The notes under the pieces were generated by a model. It was given only the letters and a program-made list of their open reading frames with translations, was not told the origin of the DNA and ran no database searches. Below, piece by piece: positions 33,961 to 46,461 of a DNA stretch of 64,000 nt. Position 1 is the first letter of the stretch. Every line of letters begins with the position of its first letter. The DNA comes from Symbiodinium microadriaticum (taxonomy: Eukaryota; Sar; Dinophyceae; Suessiales; Symbiodiniaceae): positions 490,219 through 554,218 of the forward strand of contig LSRX01000430.1 of NCBI GenBank assembly GCA_001939145.1. The letters run 5' to 3'. A program made the translations under genes and the position numbers.

Positions 33961-34780
33961 GCACGCGGCTGAGGTCCGCGCTCAATCCGCGGATGTATCC
34001 ACCATTTCTTTATGTGCTCCTGCCGGACCATCTAGGGGCTAGCTGCACAAATTTCTTGGTGTATCCCGGCCGATCACTGTGCTAGCCACCAAGCGGGCTG
34101 CCATGCCCAACTCTCAAACTTAAGCCTGCGCAGCGCTGTCTGGATAAGTGCTTTCCACGCATGCGCAGAAGGAATGCACAAAACCTTTCCCAGGCGTGGC
34201 AAACTTTGCTTTAGTGCCGACATTGGCCAGCTCAGCTGCTACTACTGTTGCAAGTCTCGCTGGCCGGAACCAACTTCGCAGCACAAACGCTCGGAGGGGT
34301 AGGCACTTGGTAAGGCTGTAAGTATCCTGTAGGTTGGCACGGCAAGAGGCATTTTCTTTACAGGACGCATCAGGCTTGGGTGCTGGCAGGCCTTTTGCAT
34401 GCCGACCGCACTTCTGACAACGTGGGAAACGTAGCTGGTGATGCCTGCAATGGGAACTTCAACATGCGAGGTTCATGCGAGGCTGTGCATCCCATTATCC
34501 TGACATCGAGCGTGGGGAGGGAGAAGCAGCAAGTAGTGCCGACAGACAACGGAATGGGAGTAATGTCGCACTGGGTTTAATTACCTGATCCTTTATTGTG
34601 TTTTTCCGGTTGCTTTCTCAGAAATTTGAATTTTTTGCAATCCTCTTCAATGCGTTTGTGTTTTTTTCGCTCTGCGGGCTTGGTGTTGTTGCATGTTTTT
34701 GCTCGTTCCTTTCTGCTACTGGTCACTCTTGACTGGGCAGAGGATAATAACAATGGAGTCCTGAGGCTTGATGCCCTGTA
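33961..34780. other. No recognised gene
   Basis: Short frames only. 34580-34740 is T-rich on the plus strand with a Phe/Leu-rich frame of low credibility. Confidence 0.3.
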
Positions 34781-35365
34781 AACCCCGCCTGGACAGCTCT
34801 AGGTACCAGGTACCCCTGAACCCTCCTAGGGTACTACGACAGTACTACTTTAGCAAGCCTCAGGCTTGGTCGATTGTCGGGGGTACGAAGGAAAAAGTTC
34901 TCAAACTGAGCGGTGTTTAGTCTTGGTAGCTATCTTGAAGTAATCGGGGTCTGGTTTCGAGGTATCGAAGTTCTGAGGCCCCCTAAACAACTCCAGGTTC
35001 CCTAAGTGTACTAATTTGGCAGGCCGCGGGCTTGGTCGAGTCGGGAGGAGGAAGTGTAGGATGATGGAAAAGTTGCTACTGCAGTTGCTACGGTACTACT
35101 CTACTGCACTACAAATGTGCTACTACTGTACTACCCCTGCTGCGCTATTCCTTGCTACTGTGAGTCTATTGTACTACTGCAAAACCTACTCTACAATACT
35201 GTAGACTACTGTACTACTACTCTGCTACCACCACACCATACTACTGTGGTACTACTGCTGTACTACTGCCGTACTTTGCCACTAGCTGCTGCACTACTAT
35301 TGTGCTGTTCAATTACTGTACTACGACTACTGTACTTCTGTACTAGTCCTGTCATCACCCTTCTG
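34781..35365. repeat. Degenerate CTA/TAC-rich sequence
   Basis: TACTACTGTACTACT-like words dominate from about 35080 to 35350. 34780-35010 carries CCTGAACCCTCCTAGGGTAC-type words reminiscent of decayed telomeric or CTA repeats. The Leu/Tyr/Cys-rich frames are repeat artefacts. Confidence 0.6.
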
Positions 35366-35565
35366 AAGAGCCGTCTCCCTGGGCCAGGACGCACCAATCC
35401 CACGCCCTTCTCAAGAGCCTATCTCCCTCTACAGCCCAATCCGCACAAGCCTCAAAAGCTTCTCCTTCCACAGTCCCCACCCCTGACCTCGCAAAACATA
35501 CTACTCAAGGCGTCTGGAAATGGCCTTCAGTGTCCTGGAATCCACGAACTTGAAAGCATCCGTAC

Positions 35566-36685
35566 CTGAAGTCCAGCAAAATGACGACACTCCAGTCCTG
35601 CTCCCCGCCCCCCCTCCCTCCCTCCCGCCACACATGGTGGGTTTGAGCGCCAAGCTTCTCCAAGTCAAACAAGTCGGTGCTCACGATTGTTGGCGTTTTG
35701 TACACCATCATAAACCTGGCACGAGAACCAGCGCCTAGCAATGCTTCCGACATCGCAGCCGAAAACAACACTTGAGCGACTGGAGTGTCGTCACAACTGC
35801 CAGTGACAACTGGACCGGAAGCTCCCATCACGCAAGCTCTAGAATGCCATGGATCCTTGCCCCCCTGTCAGACTTGCATCACCAAATCCTCAGATGGGCT
35901 TCGAAGAAAGACTTGTGGCGGCGGCGCTTCGCACCGCGATCGAGGAAGTAGTTGTGCCTAGGCAGCTGCATCAGAAAGTCAGGCGAAGTTGCCTCATCAG
36001 ACCGTGACCCCCTCCGTCCGCCATTCACGACTACGGGGCCCCTGCTGCTTCCGCCACGTCCAAGGGGAGAACTTATCTGGGTCCTGGATCATGGGGATGC
36101 AGCTTCCTCAAGCTGCAACTTGGAATTGAAGGCCCCGGGTCCTTGAACCACACTGGCGTTTCTGTATCCTGCTCGGGCTGAGCTTGCTTGTAGGTGTGGT
36201 TCACTCACTTTCACATACACTCTTGGATAGAAGAGATGGTTGCCGCTGGAATGCCCTGGCACAGACGCACTCCCACGAGCAAGATGCTCGGTCTTGAGGT
36301 CCTGATCTGGCTTCGAACTTAAAGGATAACAGACTCCTTCAGGGGCCCACACTGTTTCCCGTCTGCCACTTTCGCCACCCTTTCAGCTGCTTGACTTCGA
36401 GCGCATGCTGCGGCACCAAGCCAAAACTAGAACAGTCTAAGTCAGCACCTTCGTGCTGCTGCAGGAAAGCCGCGCAGGGAGGGAAAGGCAAGGCGCATCG
36501 GGAACAAACAAAGAAAACTGTAATCGATCCCCTTCCCTCTCTGGGGCATTGCAAGAGTTGCTGAATTGCAGGACGATTGCTCCGGTCACTTCCAACCTAA
36601 AACGACCGCCCGGCTTGGTAATTCGAGATGTGCTTCGGAAGACGAAGTGTGCACATTTGGAAGATGCTTGCCCTTGCGGCTGCAT
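35566..36685 (-). CDS. Unrecognised gene immediately downstream of the methylesterase
   Basis: Candidate exons in order are as follows. 36685 to about 36450 starts at an ATG only 32 nt after the methylesterase stop and is beta-rich (GGRFRLEVTGAIVLQFSN). About 36370-36090 contains NHLFYPRVYVKVSEPHLQ. About 36080-36005 contains DPDKFSPWTWRKQQGPRS. About 35958-35890 contains HNYFLDRGAKRRRHKSFF. About 35831-35566 contains ALLGAGSRARFMMVYKTPT and ends at a GTACGG donor. Their composition is clearly protein-like, but I recognise no family and did not prove the phasing. The tight spacing to the upstream gene is notable if the ATG is real. Confidence 0.42.
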
Positions 36686-36717
36686 CCTCTCCCAATTGCG
36701 TGCCAACTGGCCGAAAA

Positions 36718-38625
36718 CTAGAACGGAGACACGACACCAGCGGCGTCGATGATGCGGGGATTTGCCATGGGAGGTAGCTTCGGTGTCGTCTCCAGGCGCT
36801 TCTCAGCCCCAGGTCCGAGAAGCATTGGCAAGATGATCTCCACCTGTGGATCATGTCGCTTCATCGGTCCTTCCACCACCTGGGATCTCTGTCACAGTCT
36901 GTCACTAGTTGCCTATAGGCCTCGTAGCTCCAGCCCTGAAGGCAAGTTCCGGCAACATGATGTGGGCAACCATATTCCACAACCCCAATCTGTCCCAGAC
37001 ACTGGGTACGTGTGGGTCATGCCCTTGCGCACGTCGAGTACTGCTTTCTTGGCGCCGGCGTCCTTTAGAGCACCAGCGAAATGCACGGAAGACCAAACCG
37101 GGACAGCTTTGTCCTTGTTCAGCCGTAGCAAGTCCCACAAGACTCAACACCGTATATAAATAACAAAAAGAACCGCTGCAGCCGCGACATACTGTATAAG
37201 CGAGTCCGAGCATCTTGGTCGCCGTGGAAGAGGTGGATTCGAGGCAGGAGGTCTACCGCTTTGTCACCCAAAGCCTTCCAGTCGTCCTGCTGCAGCAAAG
37301 CTTCCGGTGAGCATCCCAGGAGGTCACCACCCGTCATGTGGTTCATGATGCCTGGATACAGGCCTCGAGATGCCAGGTGAGGTCCGAGCTTCTGCAGATG
37401 GTAAGGTCCTGAAATTCCCAAGAATCCTTTCAAGTCCTTGACTGACCAATTGTCAGCCTCATCCTTCCCAGCTTTTGCTAGGTGTTTTGCCTCAAGCAAA
37501 GAATGCTCTAAGAGGAGCATGGCAGCCAAGTGGGCACCGGCACTTTGTCCCATCAGTAGGATTTGGGTCGTGTCGCCACCATAGCGCTCAATGTTCTGGA
37601 ACACCCACCGCACGCCCCGGCTGACATCCTCCACCTCAGAACAAAAGCCCTGCAGATCTAGCAGTGGCAGGTGTGTGACATGTGCAGGTGGCGATACTGT
37701 TACTTCCGCTCCTGCTACACATCCACTTTCTTAGGCCCTGAGTGGTTTGTTGCACCCCCTGTGCCCGTCTTAATTATTAATTACCCTTATGCTCTGCAAG
37801 CAAAGCGTCCATATCTGGAATGGATCCTCGCGGGAAATTCCGGTAGTCGATACCCACGGTAATGATGCCAAAATCCATCAGCCGCAACCCCAGCTGAGCA
37901 TTGTAGCCGCGATGGCCGATAATAAAAGCACCGCCCATAATGGCCACGACCACCGGGACTTTGGCACCTTCCTTCGTGGCCTCCTTGGGCACATAGATGT
38001 CAAGGTACTCGCGTTCTGCCGGTCCGAAGCGGATGCGCCGATGAATTCGAGCATCGTGATAATACGTCAGCATAATCCGCACAAAAGCAGGCAGCAGCAT
38101 TATGGCATAGACACAAAGGCGAAAGCCCAGCCAGCATGCAGCAAAGCCGAACTGGAACCACCTGACGCTCCTCACTGCGAGATCGATGCCATACACCAGG
38201 AAGTTAAAGTGATCTGTAATTACGGGGTAGTTGTTGTACCCCCAATTCTCAAGATCATCATGCAGATCTTTGACCTTCGACTTGAGGGATGGCACCCCTT
38301 CGACCTTGGACTCCTTGATAGGCGAGGTTTCCCGTGCCATGAGCTCCGGCATCTGGTTCAAACCCTGAATGGCAGTAGGAGTGTACATCAAAAGCTCATC
38401 CGACTCCTGCGAGACACTTCTCAATCTATGCTGTAGGACTCCATGGAGGTCCGGCTTCAAGGGAGTCGCATCTGGCCCTGGCCCGCTGGCCTCCGTCGAC
38501 ATGGAACCTCGATGACGTATCTCCATGGGAGAGCGATGCGCAGGCAGCGGGTTGAGGGCTGCCAGCACTGAACTGAGTGTGGGGTCCTCACCCGTCCAGT
38601 TTTGCCGTGGTCGTAAGAAAAACAC
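36718..38625 (-). CDS. ICME: Isoprenylcysteine alpha-carbonyl methylesterase-like alpha/beta hydrolase
   Basis: Four exons: 38625-37810, 37634-37215, 37113-37003 and 36879-36718, 502 residues. The family removes the methyl ester from prenylated C-terminal cysteines and, in plants, sits in endomembranes. A charged 135-residue N-terminus precedes hydrophobic segments at about 141-187. Then come the oxyanion loop GGAFIIG (231-237), YRNFP (261-265) and nucleophile GQSAG (Ser303). Asp413 follows HGDQ, and His446 in GMTHTYP completes the triad. The C-terminus ends VVSPF, like plant homologues from memory. Intron 1 (37635-37809) and intron 2 (37114-37214) appear to use GA donors; that reading restores the family spacing exactly. 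For intron 2, a GC donor adding one Asp is possible. Intron 3 (36880-37002) is GT-AG. The start is the first in-frame ATG. Confidence 0.92.
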
Positions 38626-38851
38626 ATAATGACAAATTACGATTTAGATCGTCTTATCGCCATTCGGACTTGCTCTAACTCTGGGCTGCATGCTGCGGCC
38701 AGCTCACGGCGTACTTCTGTTGAGTGCCACAAGGAAGCAGTACATGTGAGTTACACGCGGCACCTTGAAGCTCGTGAGAAAGTCTCCGGATCGGTGTCGT
38801 CCTACCGATGGAAAGCCTTGACGAGGGCGCAAGCATCATGTTTCGTGTGCA

Positions 38852-40398
38852 TCAGCGCTCCAGATGCCCGCCTGCTGATTCAGGCGACAGTGAGCTGGCG
38901 TCTTCGAGGAACGCCTGAGCCAGCTGCGAGGATCGCTTCCGAATCTTCATGGCTGAACCATCAGGCCCCCGCAGACGCGGCAGCAGAAAGCTTCGGCATC
39001 TGCCTTCAAGCACAGCCAAAACATGGTCGCAGCAACCAAACACAGTGGTAGTAACAGCAATAGAAATAGTACGTGATAGTACGGCAAGTAGGCTAAACAG
39101 ACAACTTTTGTAACAAATCATTAACTCTGGCTGCAGATAGCGGCAGCATCACGGAACTTTCGCGACCGCACATTTAGCTATGCAGTTGGCCTTTCATACA
39201 ACTTATCGCTCAAGGAGCTTGAGATCAACTATACCATGTCAATCTGGATGCCGCGGCCTGCTTACCCTTCCGTCACAAGCGCAAGCTGCTGGAGAGAGGA
39301 CAAGCCGAAAGGCTGCTGGGTTCCACTGCGACGGTCAGGGTGAAGGCGACGGCGGCATTTGCCGCCATCCGCATCAAGGCGTCATGGCTCTGGCCTCCCT
39401 GGCAGACTTGGCGTGTCAACGGATCTTCACTCCGACAGCAATTAAAGATCACTAATGCCGTGATCGAGCTGCCTTTCGAGACCCCAATCGCTCGCTCGAG
39501 CCGCAGGCGATTGGCGAACCAAGAAACGTCAAGAAACCGTTAGCAGTTATCCGTCACTAGGCCATCGTACAAAACACCGGCCATGTCCTGCAAGAAACAC
39601 TGATCGGGGAGAAAGGTGGGAAGCTGGCACGATGCAGTACAGTCGTTTTGACAAGGGCACCAGCGTCAAGTACTGAGTGCAAACCAAGGCCTCAGTTTTG
39701 GAGTGTCCCTCGGTGTGGTGCACACTCCTTAGGCCCTTTGGCTCTTCTCGCAAAGAGTTCTAGACTACGATTTCATGAGCATCTTCCTGGCCATTCATCC
39801 TGGCAGGTTGCGCAGATGGCTGGTGCTATGAGGGCCTGCCCGGCTAGCTCCACCAAGCCTTCCACAACGCAAGTAACACAGGAGTCTAGCAGCAGAACAA
39901 CCGAAGGTTCCCCGCTAATTGCCATGTCCTGGCATTTGTGCAGGACTCGTACTTGCAGCTGGGGTCATCCGGTACTGGCCTCGGCATAGGGTTATGGATT
40001 GTATAGCATTTGGTGGTATGGCAGTCTAGCTGACGCAGTAAGAAATATAGACGAATGCGGCTAAGCGGCACAGCCGACCAGCCCTGGAGCGTCGTCGATG
40101 GAAAACCTTTCAGCTGGGAGCTACGACCTAAGCAGACCGTGCCTGGAGTAGCGGAAGCAGGCCCTGCAATATTTCTCGGCTCTCCCGCAGCACGGATAAA
40201 AGGAGAAGCATTAAGCAAAGCTGCTGGTTCGAAGAAAATGAGTCTCAACAGGAAGTTGCACGATTGGCTCAGAACTGTACAGCTTGCTTCGGCAATCTCT
40301 GTCATCCAGCCTGCTGGAAGCGGATAGGCGTGCAGAGCTGGCACGTGGCAAAGCGGCAGCAGCTGCTCACCAAGCTTCTGCAGTTGCAATGCAAGCAC
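38852..40398 (-). CDS. Unrecognised exons upstream of the methylesterase
   Basis: About 38945-38852 reads KIRKRSSQLAQAFLEDASSL and ends in a stop, a plausible C-terminal exon. About 39430-39280 reads QGGQSHDALMRMAANAAVAF. The 39886-40398 frame (170 codons) is open and hydrophobic on the minus strand, but the plus strand also reads protein-like here (40055-40327; LEADRRAELARGKAAAAAHQ near 40315-40374), so strand is uncertain for that part. No family recognised. Confidence 0.3.
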
Positions 40399-40499
40399 AA
40401 GCGTGTACTATCGGATCTGCTATCCGAACCTGCTTCAGTCAACCAGTCCCACACGAGGGAACAGTATCTCGACGAACATGCCACTGCTGACCGGTCAGC

Positions 40500-41320
40500 A
40501 TGATCTATTGCATACTCCCGAGCTCCTTCCAGTCCTGCAAGTCCGCGTCTTTCAACCTCAGGTTTTGCTCCACCGGCAGGCCGTCTCTTCCCCCGAAATT
40601 AAACCACTCTCACCACCTGCTTGCGATGCTAGATACGATGGGTACGGCAGGCTGTGCAGAAGCCGTTGGAAAGCTGCATGCTGATCTCTGCTCGGCCACA
40701 GCGTAGTATTGTACTCCTGGGCTCGGCAGGCTGACCTTCAGGTGGTTTTCGTGAGCCTTTGGAACCGGTTCCATCAAGTCCATGAGCTCAAATCCTCCTC
40801 TGGGCTTCGGTGGCCACGTTTATGGCATAGCCCCATTGAAAGTCCACAAAGAACTCCTGGGCGTCTTCTGGCTAAGGAAGAGGCGACGGCCGGAGGCTGG
40901 CCGTGCAACGGAAATGCGAAAGATCGGGAAACATGAGCCGGTGAGAAGATCAAATGTTATTTCAGCCAAGGCGGTCAGAGGTGGCAATGTTGTGGCTTCG
41001 CCACGACAGATCAGACAATGACATAGTAGAATGCTATTTCAAGCAAGACTTTGTGGGAAGCCACACAAAGACTACCCCCGCTGCTCTAAACTCTAAACCC
41101 ATCATCGCCCGCTCAAGCCCACCCATGCTCGACATCGCAGGTGTCCAATGTGGCATGCGTCATGCCATGCCACTGCCGCTTGCAGCCCTCTTTCAGCACC
41201 CACAGCCAGCATAGCCAGCTGCGGGGCTCCCGGCACAATGCATGTAGCAAGCATTTTAACACTTGACCATATTGCTATCAGCATCAATTATTTTTGCACA
41301 GTGTGCTTGTACCGTATATC
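40500..41320. other. No recognised gene
   Basis: Open frames on both strands without motif or phase support. Confidence 0.3.
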
Positions 41321-41460
41321 ATGTGCGTGTGTGTGTGTATGTATGTATGTATGTATGTATGTATGTATGTATGTATGTCTGTCTGTCTGTCTGTCTGTCT
41401 GTATGTATGTATGTATGTATGTATGTATGGATGTATGTGTATATATATATATACAGGTAG
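41321..41460. repeat. (GTAT)n-(GTCT)n-(GTAT)n microsatellite
   Basis: A GTAT array switches to GTCT for about 25 bp and back to GTAT, ending in (TA)n. It is continuous and nearly perfect. Confidence 0.96.
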
Positions 41461-41513
41461 ATAGATATGTATAGATCATAGATTATGGTCCAATTATGGT
41501 ATACGTGCAAATT

Positions 41514-41547
41514 ATACATCACATTGTACTATACATCACATTGTACT
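41514..41547. repeat. 17-bp exact tandem duplication
   Basis: ATACATCACATTGTACT occurs twice head to tail, just right of the GTAT microsatellite. Confidence 0.95.
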
Positions 41548-41759
41548 ATGCGTGCCTGATTTCATATTTGTGCATGGCCATTTGATAATTTGCTGGTTTC
41601 CTGCAAGATTTTGCTGTTTGGGCCAGTGTAGGCTAGCGGTTTGGTTCAGTTTAACGTACGTAAAGAGCTGTATGCGTACTGAGTCTCCTGATCCGTACTT
41701 TTGTGTAAGTTCAGGGAGCAGTCTTGTCAAGAGACTTGCCTGAACTGGCTGATCAGAGA

Positions 41760-41804
41760 CCCCTCCCCCACCCCCCACACCCCGCACCCNCACCCCCCCG
41801 CCAA
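41760..41804. repeat. C-rich run with single N at 41790
   Basis: CCCCCACC-type tract interrupted by one N, probably a homopolymer sequencing or assembly uncertainty. Confidence 0.8.
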
Positions 41805-41835
41805 GAAACAAAGCATCCAAAACAAAATGCAAACA

Positions 41836-44055
41836 TTAATGATAGAAAATACGCCTCCCGACGAACATTAAGTTGGAGCTTCGGACGCTGTTGACGAGAA
41901 TCAAAGTGCATGAATCCGGCTCCCGTAGGGTTGCGAATAGTGCCGACACTCCTACCGTCAGGTCTTCGACGCAGATCGCATTTTCATGCACGCCACATCT
42001 CGCCACATTGCGCAACCCCGCTTTTGTCCATGCACCCACCTGACGCAAATGATTGTGAGATTTTGTAAACCATTGTAAACCCAATATACTGTAACAGTAG
42101 TAATGTCTACTCTTGAGCCTTCCAAGAGTCGTCACAGGACTTGATATAACAGCGCGATGAAGCATCGTCCACATGCGAAGCAAAGCCAGCCAAACTCCGC
42201 CACAGATTGTCCTCAAAATCCTGCAGAGCCCTGGGCAACGCAAGTCAAGCAAGTCTGTGGGCCTCGCCGCTCTAAGCCCCAAAATCGTCTGCTGCCAGGT
42301 CTCCATCCACTTGGAAGCACATCGGGACCCACCGTGTGCGGCAGCGCATACGGTGATTCCTGGCTAGGAACGAGGCACCGGCGAGGTGCAAGTGTGATGC
42401 ATCCAAGCAATCGTGTGCATCGACCACGTTCTGAAGTTGCCACCGCACTTGAATGCTTTGAGGCTATCCACAAGCATCAATGAAGCGAGCATGAAGTCGG
42501 CTATAAGTTCTCGGTCCGAGTCTCACGGGACTCGAGGTAAACGTATTTTCGCTTGATCATCTCTGCCCAGAATGTAGCCTCACCTGCTTGCGGCAGTACG
42601 CTCTACGACAAATTTACATAGATCAATCTGACCTTTTTCAGGCACGGTAGTGGCACAAACGAAATCTCTCTGAACTCGCCCGCTCCCGCTCTTCTCCTGA
42701 CTGTGTTGGCTGTTGGATCCCCCCCACACGGTGTATGCAGGCTTGCTTGCCCTCTACCAGGCATCAAAGAAGGCGCGGTCCAGCAACCCCCCCCCCCCAA
42801 CCCCCGCGCCCTTCGCACGGGACTGCGCTCCGGTCCTTGGCAGGTATGATGCCCCCTTGTCTGGCTCGACTGTACGGACAGAGAAGCAAGAAAAGATGCC
42901 AACCTGCCTTCAACCGCGCAAACCGGGTATGTGTATTTTCGCAAAGGAGTCGCACAACAAAGCTCACTGGGGCTGAGGGCCTTGGAAAGAACATGCTCCC
43001 CCTGCTCTTCGCCGGGGGCTTTCTCGGGATCCGTCTTGGTTTGTACGGGTGTACGACTTCCCATGATGCCCCCGAGTTCAACCATCTGGAGGAAACTCAG
43101 TCGGCACATCGAAAACGAGTCGAGGATTCAGAGCCGGGATGGGCTACGCGGCTACGCGGTGTGAAAGTTTTCCACTGAGAAGGGAGCCGGAGTTTCGCTT
43201 TACACCCCCTTGAACCACCGAAAGAAGTCTGATATTTACCGATAATAAATGCATGAAATGCTAGTTCTGTAGTTGTTGTTGCTCAGCGCTTTCTCATTCC
43301 ACTCAGTGGATCACAAGGCCGGCTTACATGTGGCGAGCCATGCGACGTTGTCTTGAAGGGCCTCTCCACTGATCTCTACTGTGAGGCCTTCGAGATGTGG
43401 GCCTGTTTGAGATTCCCCTCGAAAGCGACGAGGGAGAAGAGACGGTCTTGCAGTCATTCTCGGTGGAGTCGTCGACGTGTCGAGATTTCTGGGATCAGCT
43501 TATGGAAGGATGGGTCAGGGTGAGCACCCCCGACGGCGCAGGATGCTCCCGCCCCCCAAAGCCCCCGTGTTGAGCTTGAGCCAACATGGCTCGTGCTAGG
43601 CTCCCTCCTTCTTATCTGACCATCAGGTCACTATCCTGTAAAACTCGGCCTCGTGCCTCGCGTCGTCGTCGCAGAAGAGCTCACGTTCTCCGTAACCCTA
43701 GCTACGGTCGTGGTCTGTCGGCATTCGCTGTAGAACGATGACGGTTTATGACGACGCTCGCTGGATGACATGAGACCCGGGCGGGGGAGATACAGGTAGG
43801 AATTCTGTGTTCCGATGGATACACGGATACAAGTTCCACGCGTGGAAGATGAAGAGAGCATGCCTGGGAGGAACAGCATGCCCTTAAGCCGACCCAGAAA
43901 TTCCTCACTTGACTGTATGACGCATTATGACGTCGTGAGGCTGAGCTTTCAAAATTGAGGTAAGGCCTAGCAGAGGAAACCAATGCATGGAAGGAACGGG
44001 GAACTTTGGCGTATCGAGAGCGTCGGCTCCTGCCCCGTGTCTCTTTCTGCAGCAC
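41836..44055 (-). CDS. Unrecognised gene(s): protein-like exons
   Basis: Three stretches on the minus strand are clearly protein-like. About 42306-41860 begins with a Leu/Arg-rich helical part (RAARPTDLLDLRCPGLCRIL) and ends in CVEDLTVGVSALFATL and SCTLILVNSV. 43109 to about 42820 reads LQMVELGGIMGSRTPVQTKT and VCAVEGRLASFLASLSV. About 43879-43640 and the overlapping 44055-43900 are weaker. The end of the first stretch vaguely resembles leucine-rich repeats, but I do not claim it. Poly-C runs near 42786-42801 lie between exons. Gene borders unknown. Confidence 0.38.
43110..43630. other. Probable intron or spacer
   Basis: No exon-like frame. I see nothing else here. Confidence 0.3.
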
Positions 44056-44313
44056 GCCCTAGAGCCAATGCTTGTTGGTGCTCCTCCTTATGGCAGTTTG
44101 GCACGATACCCTTACGCCCATGAGCCTGCATCTTGGGTCATGCCCCCGAAACACACCCACCCACGCTTTGGAGCGTATAGTTGCTTATGCATCCTCATGC
44201 TCTGTCTGGCTTTCGACCCAACTCTTGCACTCGCATGATCTGAATGGCTGCGGCCTAGACTTCGAAGATCACAAACGACCTTTGGCTCGACGCATCATCA
44301 CAGGCTTTCATGT

Positions 44314-45400
44314 CTAATCTCTGGCAGCTTGAGTCTTATGTTGCAGCTCAGGAGCCAGAATGTTCATATCAATGTCGAAAATATCCTGAAGAGTAACACT
44401 GAGCACGTCTCCTTCGAATGTCAACCCAGCCAAAGGACGGCCTTGATCCGGCCTCGTCGTCAGAAAGTTGCAATGCGGCAGCGTGATGGTGGTGATCCGT
44501 CAAGTAGAAGTGACTGCCACCGAGAACCTGGATGGTCTTTCAGGTTATTGCAGACAAGGGCTTATGTGCTCAGCATGTTCTCACTCACCCTGCATCACAA
44601 GCAAGCCTGAGGATCTGACGACCGGGAACTGTGCCTTCCTTAGCAGGTACCCATGTACTTCGAGAGAGATACCGAGCAGGGCACAACTGCACCTCTGAGC
44701 ATGTCCCTCCCAAGCCCTGAATTCAGCGCAGTGTTTCTGCAGCAAGTTGAAGCTTTTCATGCGCCTGGAGAACACTTGCAATTGTCCGGTCTGGCTCAAA
44801 GACTCAAACATTTCTCCAATTGAAAGGTGCCTCAAAAAGTATCTGCATGTGTCTGCAAACACTTGGTCGACTTGCAGCACTTTGAGACATGCCGGCTCCA
44901 TGCGCGATGCCTTGTGGCAACAACGCAGCATGGCCAGGCTGTTGGACAAGGCAGCTCAGCGGAAGCCGACAGCAGCCTGTGCAAACGAAGTAGGACGTTT
45001 TTGCGAATGCATGGCTCAAAACTGCGGTTCAGTCTAAGAAACCAGTGAAGAGTGTGTGAATATAATCGAACTTTAACACGCGTGGCTTATATAGTCGTTT
45101 CATGCGGAACCCTGCAACACGCAATTGGCACCGTGCCTGCCACAAGAAAGCAAGCAGGAAAAAGAAGACTGGCAGAATCGGCAGGACGTCGACGATGGGT
45201 GCGAAGATTACAAACTCCTGAACCCCCGAAGCAGTGACATGCACATGAATGATCATGCGGCAAGTTTCTGGCACCTCTGGCAGGCGCGCATGCGCCGCCT
45301 GCAGATCAGCTCACGGCTTAGCATATTCATCAAGCACTACTGCAAGCAACATCGCAACAAATTCCAAATGCTGCTGCGACACTGCTGAGCCAAGGATAGA
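44314..45400 (-). CDS. Unrecognised gene with resolvable 3' exons
   Basis: The last exon is 44441-44314 (stop at 44316-44314) and reads [20 protein letters not shown] then ILAPELQHK. It joins in phase to 44949-44582, whose donor is G|GTGAGT and which contains [19 protein letters not shown] and [20 protein letters not shown]. Upstream, about 45298-45180 reads [20 protein letters not shown]. About 45385-45325 reads [16 protein letters not shown]; joining these two in phase 0 needs a GC donor. No domain recognised. The plus-strand frame over 45125-45388 is also protein-like but is taken as a shadow, because phased splicing favours the minus strand. Confidence 0.5.
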
Positions 45401-45653
45401 AGGACACGGACGCAACCCTCAATTCCACAAACGCCCTAGAAAGGACGGAAACTTAGCGCGCAGCAACCTTCATAGCAGTACGAGTCAGAAGCAGAACATA
45501 TCCTGCATTCTGACTCAGTCGACTCAGTCAACTGTTCCAGACATCACCAGCAGTTCAGTTCAAACGACATCGGAGCTGCGTGTCTGCATGTATCTACTTG
45601 TCTACATGTAGAATCTGTCTAGGCTATCGTATTGAAAAGATATTGCTAGATAT

Positions 45654-46461
45654 CTAGGATGGGATGCAACAGATTGTAGGTGTCGCAGTTGCGCAGGTGC
45701 AGGCCATGCCACAAAGTGGTGCGTGTGATAAGCATCGCGGTTTAAACGTTCTCGCCTCCACCTGTAGCGAACGGGTTGGTAGAGAACACAGATTAGGGCT
45801 GATGGTAAAATTTCGACGAGGATCAAACCGCGGTCCAGATTCAAGTCGCAAAGGATTGGTAGGGGCGGAAGCAACGATGTCCAAAGTTTGTGCTCGAATT
45901 TCAGAGAGGGTCCATTGACAGAGCATAGCTGCGAGAATAAGCTCTGCAAAGGCCCCTGAATGGTATGGATTTGCCGAGGTCATAGTAGAAACAGATCTGG
46001 TGCACGGCAACACTCCGCCTCTGGGGTTGCCAGAACAACTCCTGCTGCGAGCTTTGCCGCTTCCTGCGTCACACACAGCACCATTGCCAAGCACTGGTAA
46101 CCAGCAGACCCTCAAGGAGCTTTCAAATCCATCTACAGTCCTCTGACCCGCGGAGGCCGTGCTCCTTGGATGGGCTGACGAAACCCTGCGAAACAAAACT
46201 GGCGCCACAACTGTTCAGTCGGTGAGAGAACCGCATTCTCGCCCCACTCCCACCCTCGAGTCTCAGTTAAGAACATACCGGATGCGGAGGCCTGGGAGGA
46301 ACCGGAAAGGAACGGAAAGCCATGAAAAGGCAGAAGCATATTATGACTCGCGGTGCAGACTGGAGCTTGCGGGCTTCTCTGACATGTGGCGGTCGATCCT
46401 GAAGGGCCAGGAAGCTCGCTGCGACCAACACCAGTTCCTCGGTGCTTATTGCGAGCAGCAA
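45654..46461 (-). CDS. Unrecognised exons
   Basis: About 46000-45700 reads SGAFAELILAAMLCQWTLSE and continues through a Pro/Arg-rich stretch. About 46461-46330 reads STEELVLVAASFLALQDRPP then HVREARKLQS. Both are protein-like on the minus strand only. They may be downstream exons of the gene starting at 47222. Phase not resolved. Confidence 0.38.

Noticed and set aside
37777-38625. Methylesterase N-terminal ORF ending at the TAA near 37779
   Set aside because: The last ten codons (after IPDM) do not fit the family, whereas splicing to 37634 restores it.
41321-41460. Regular short repeats that might suggest a CRISPR array
   Set aside because: The units are tetranucleotides without spacers. 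This is a microsatellite, and the organism is eukaryotic.
45125-45388. Plus-strand ORF ending [12 protein letters not shown]
   Set aside because: Protein-like, but antisense to minus-strand exons that can be phased with the gene ending at 44314. Kept only as something to test with stranded RNA.
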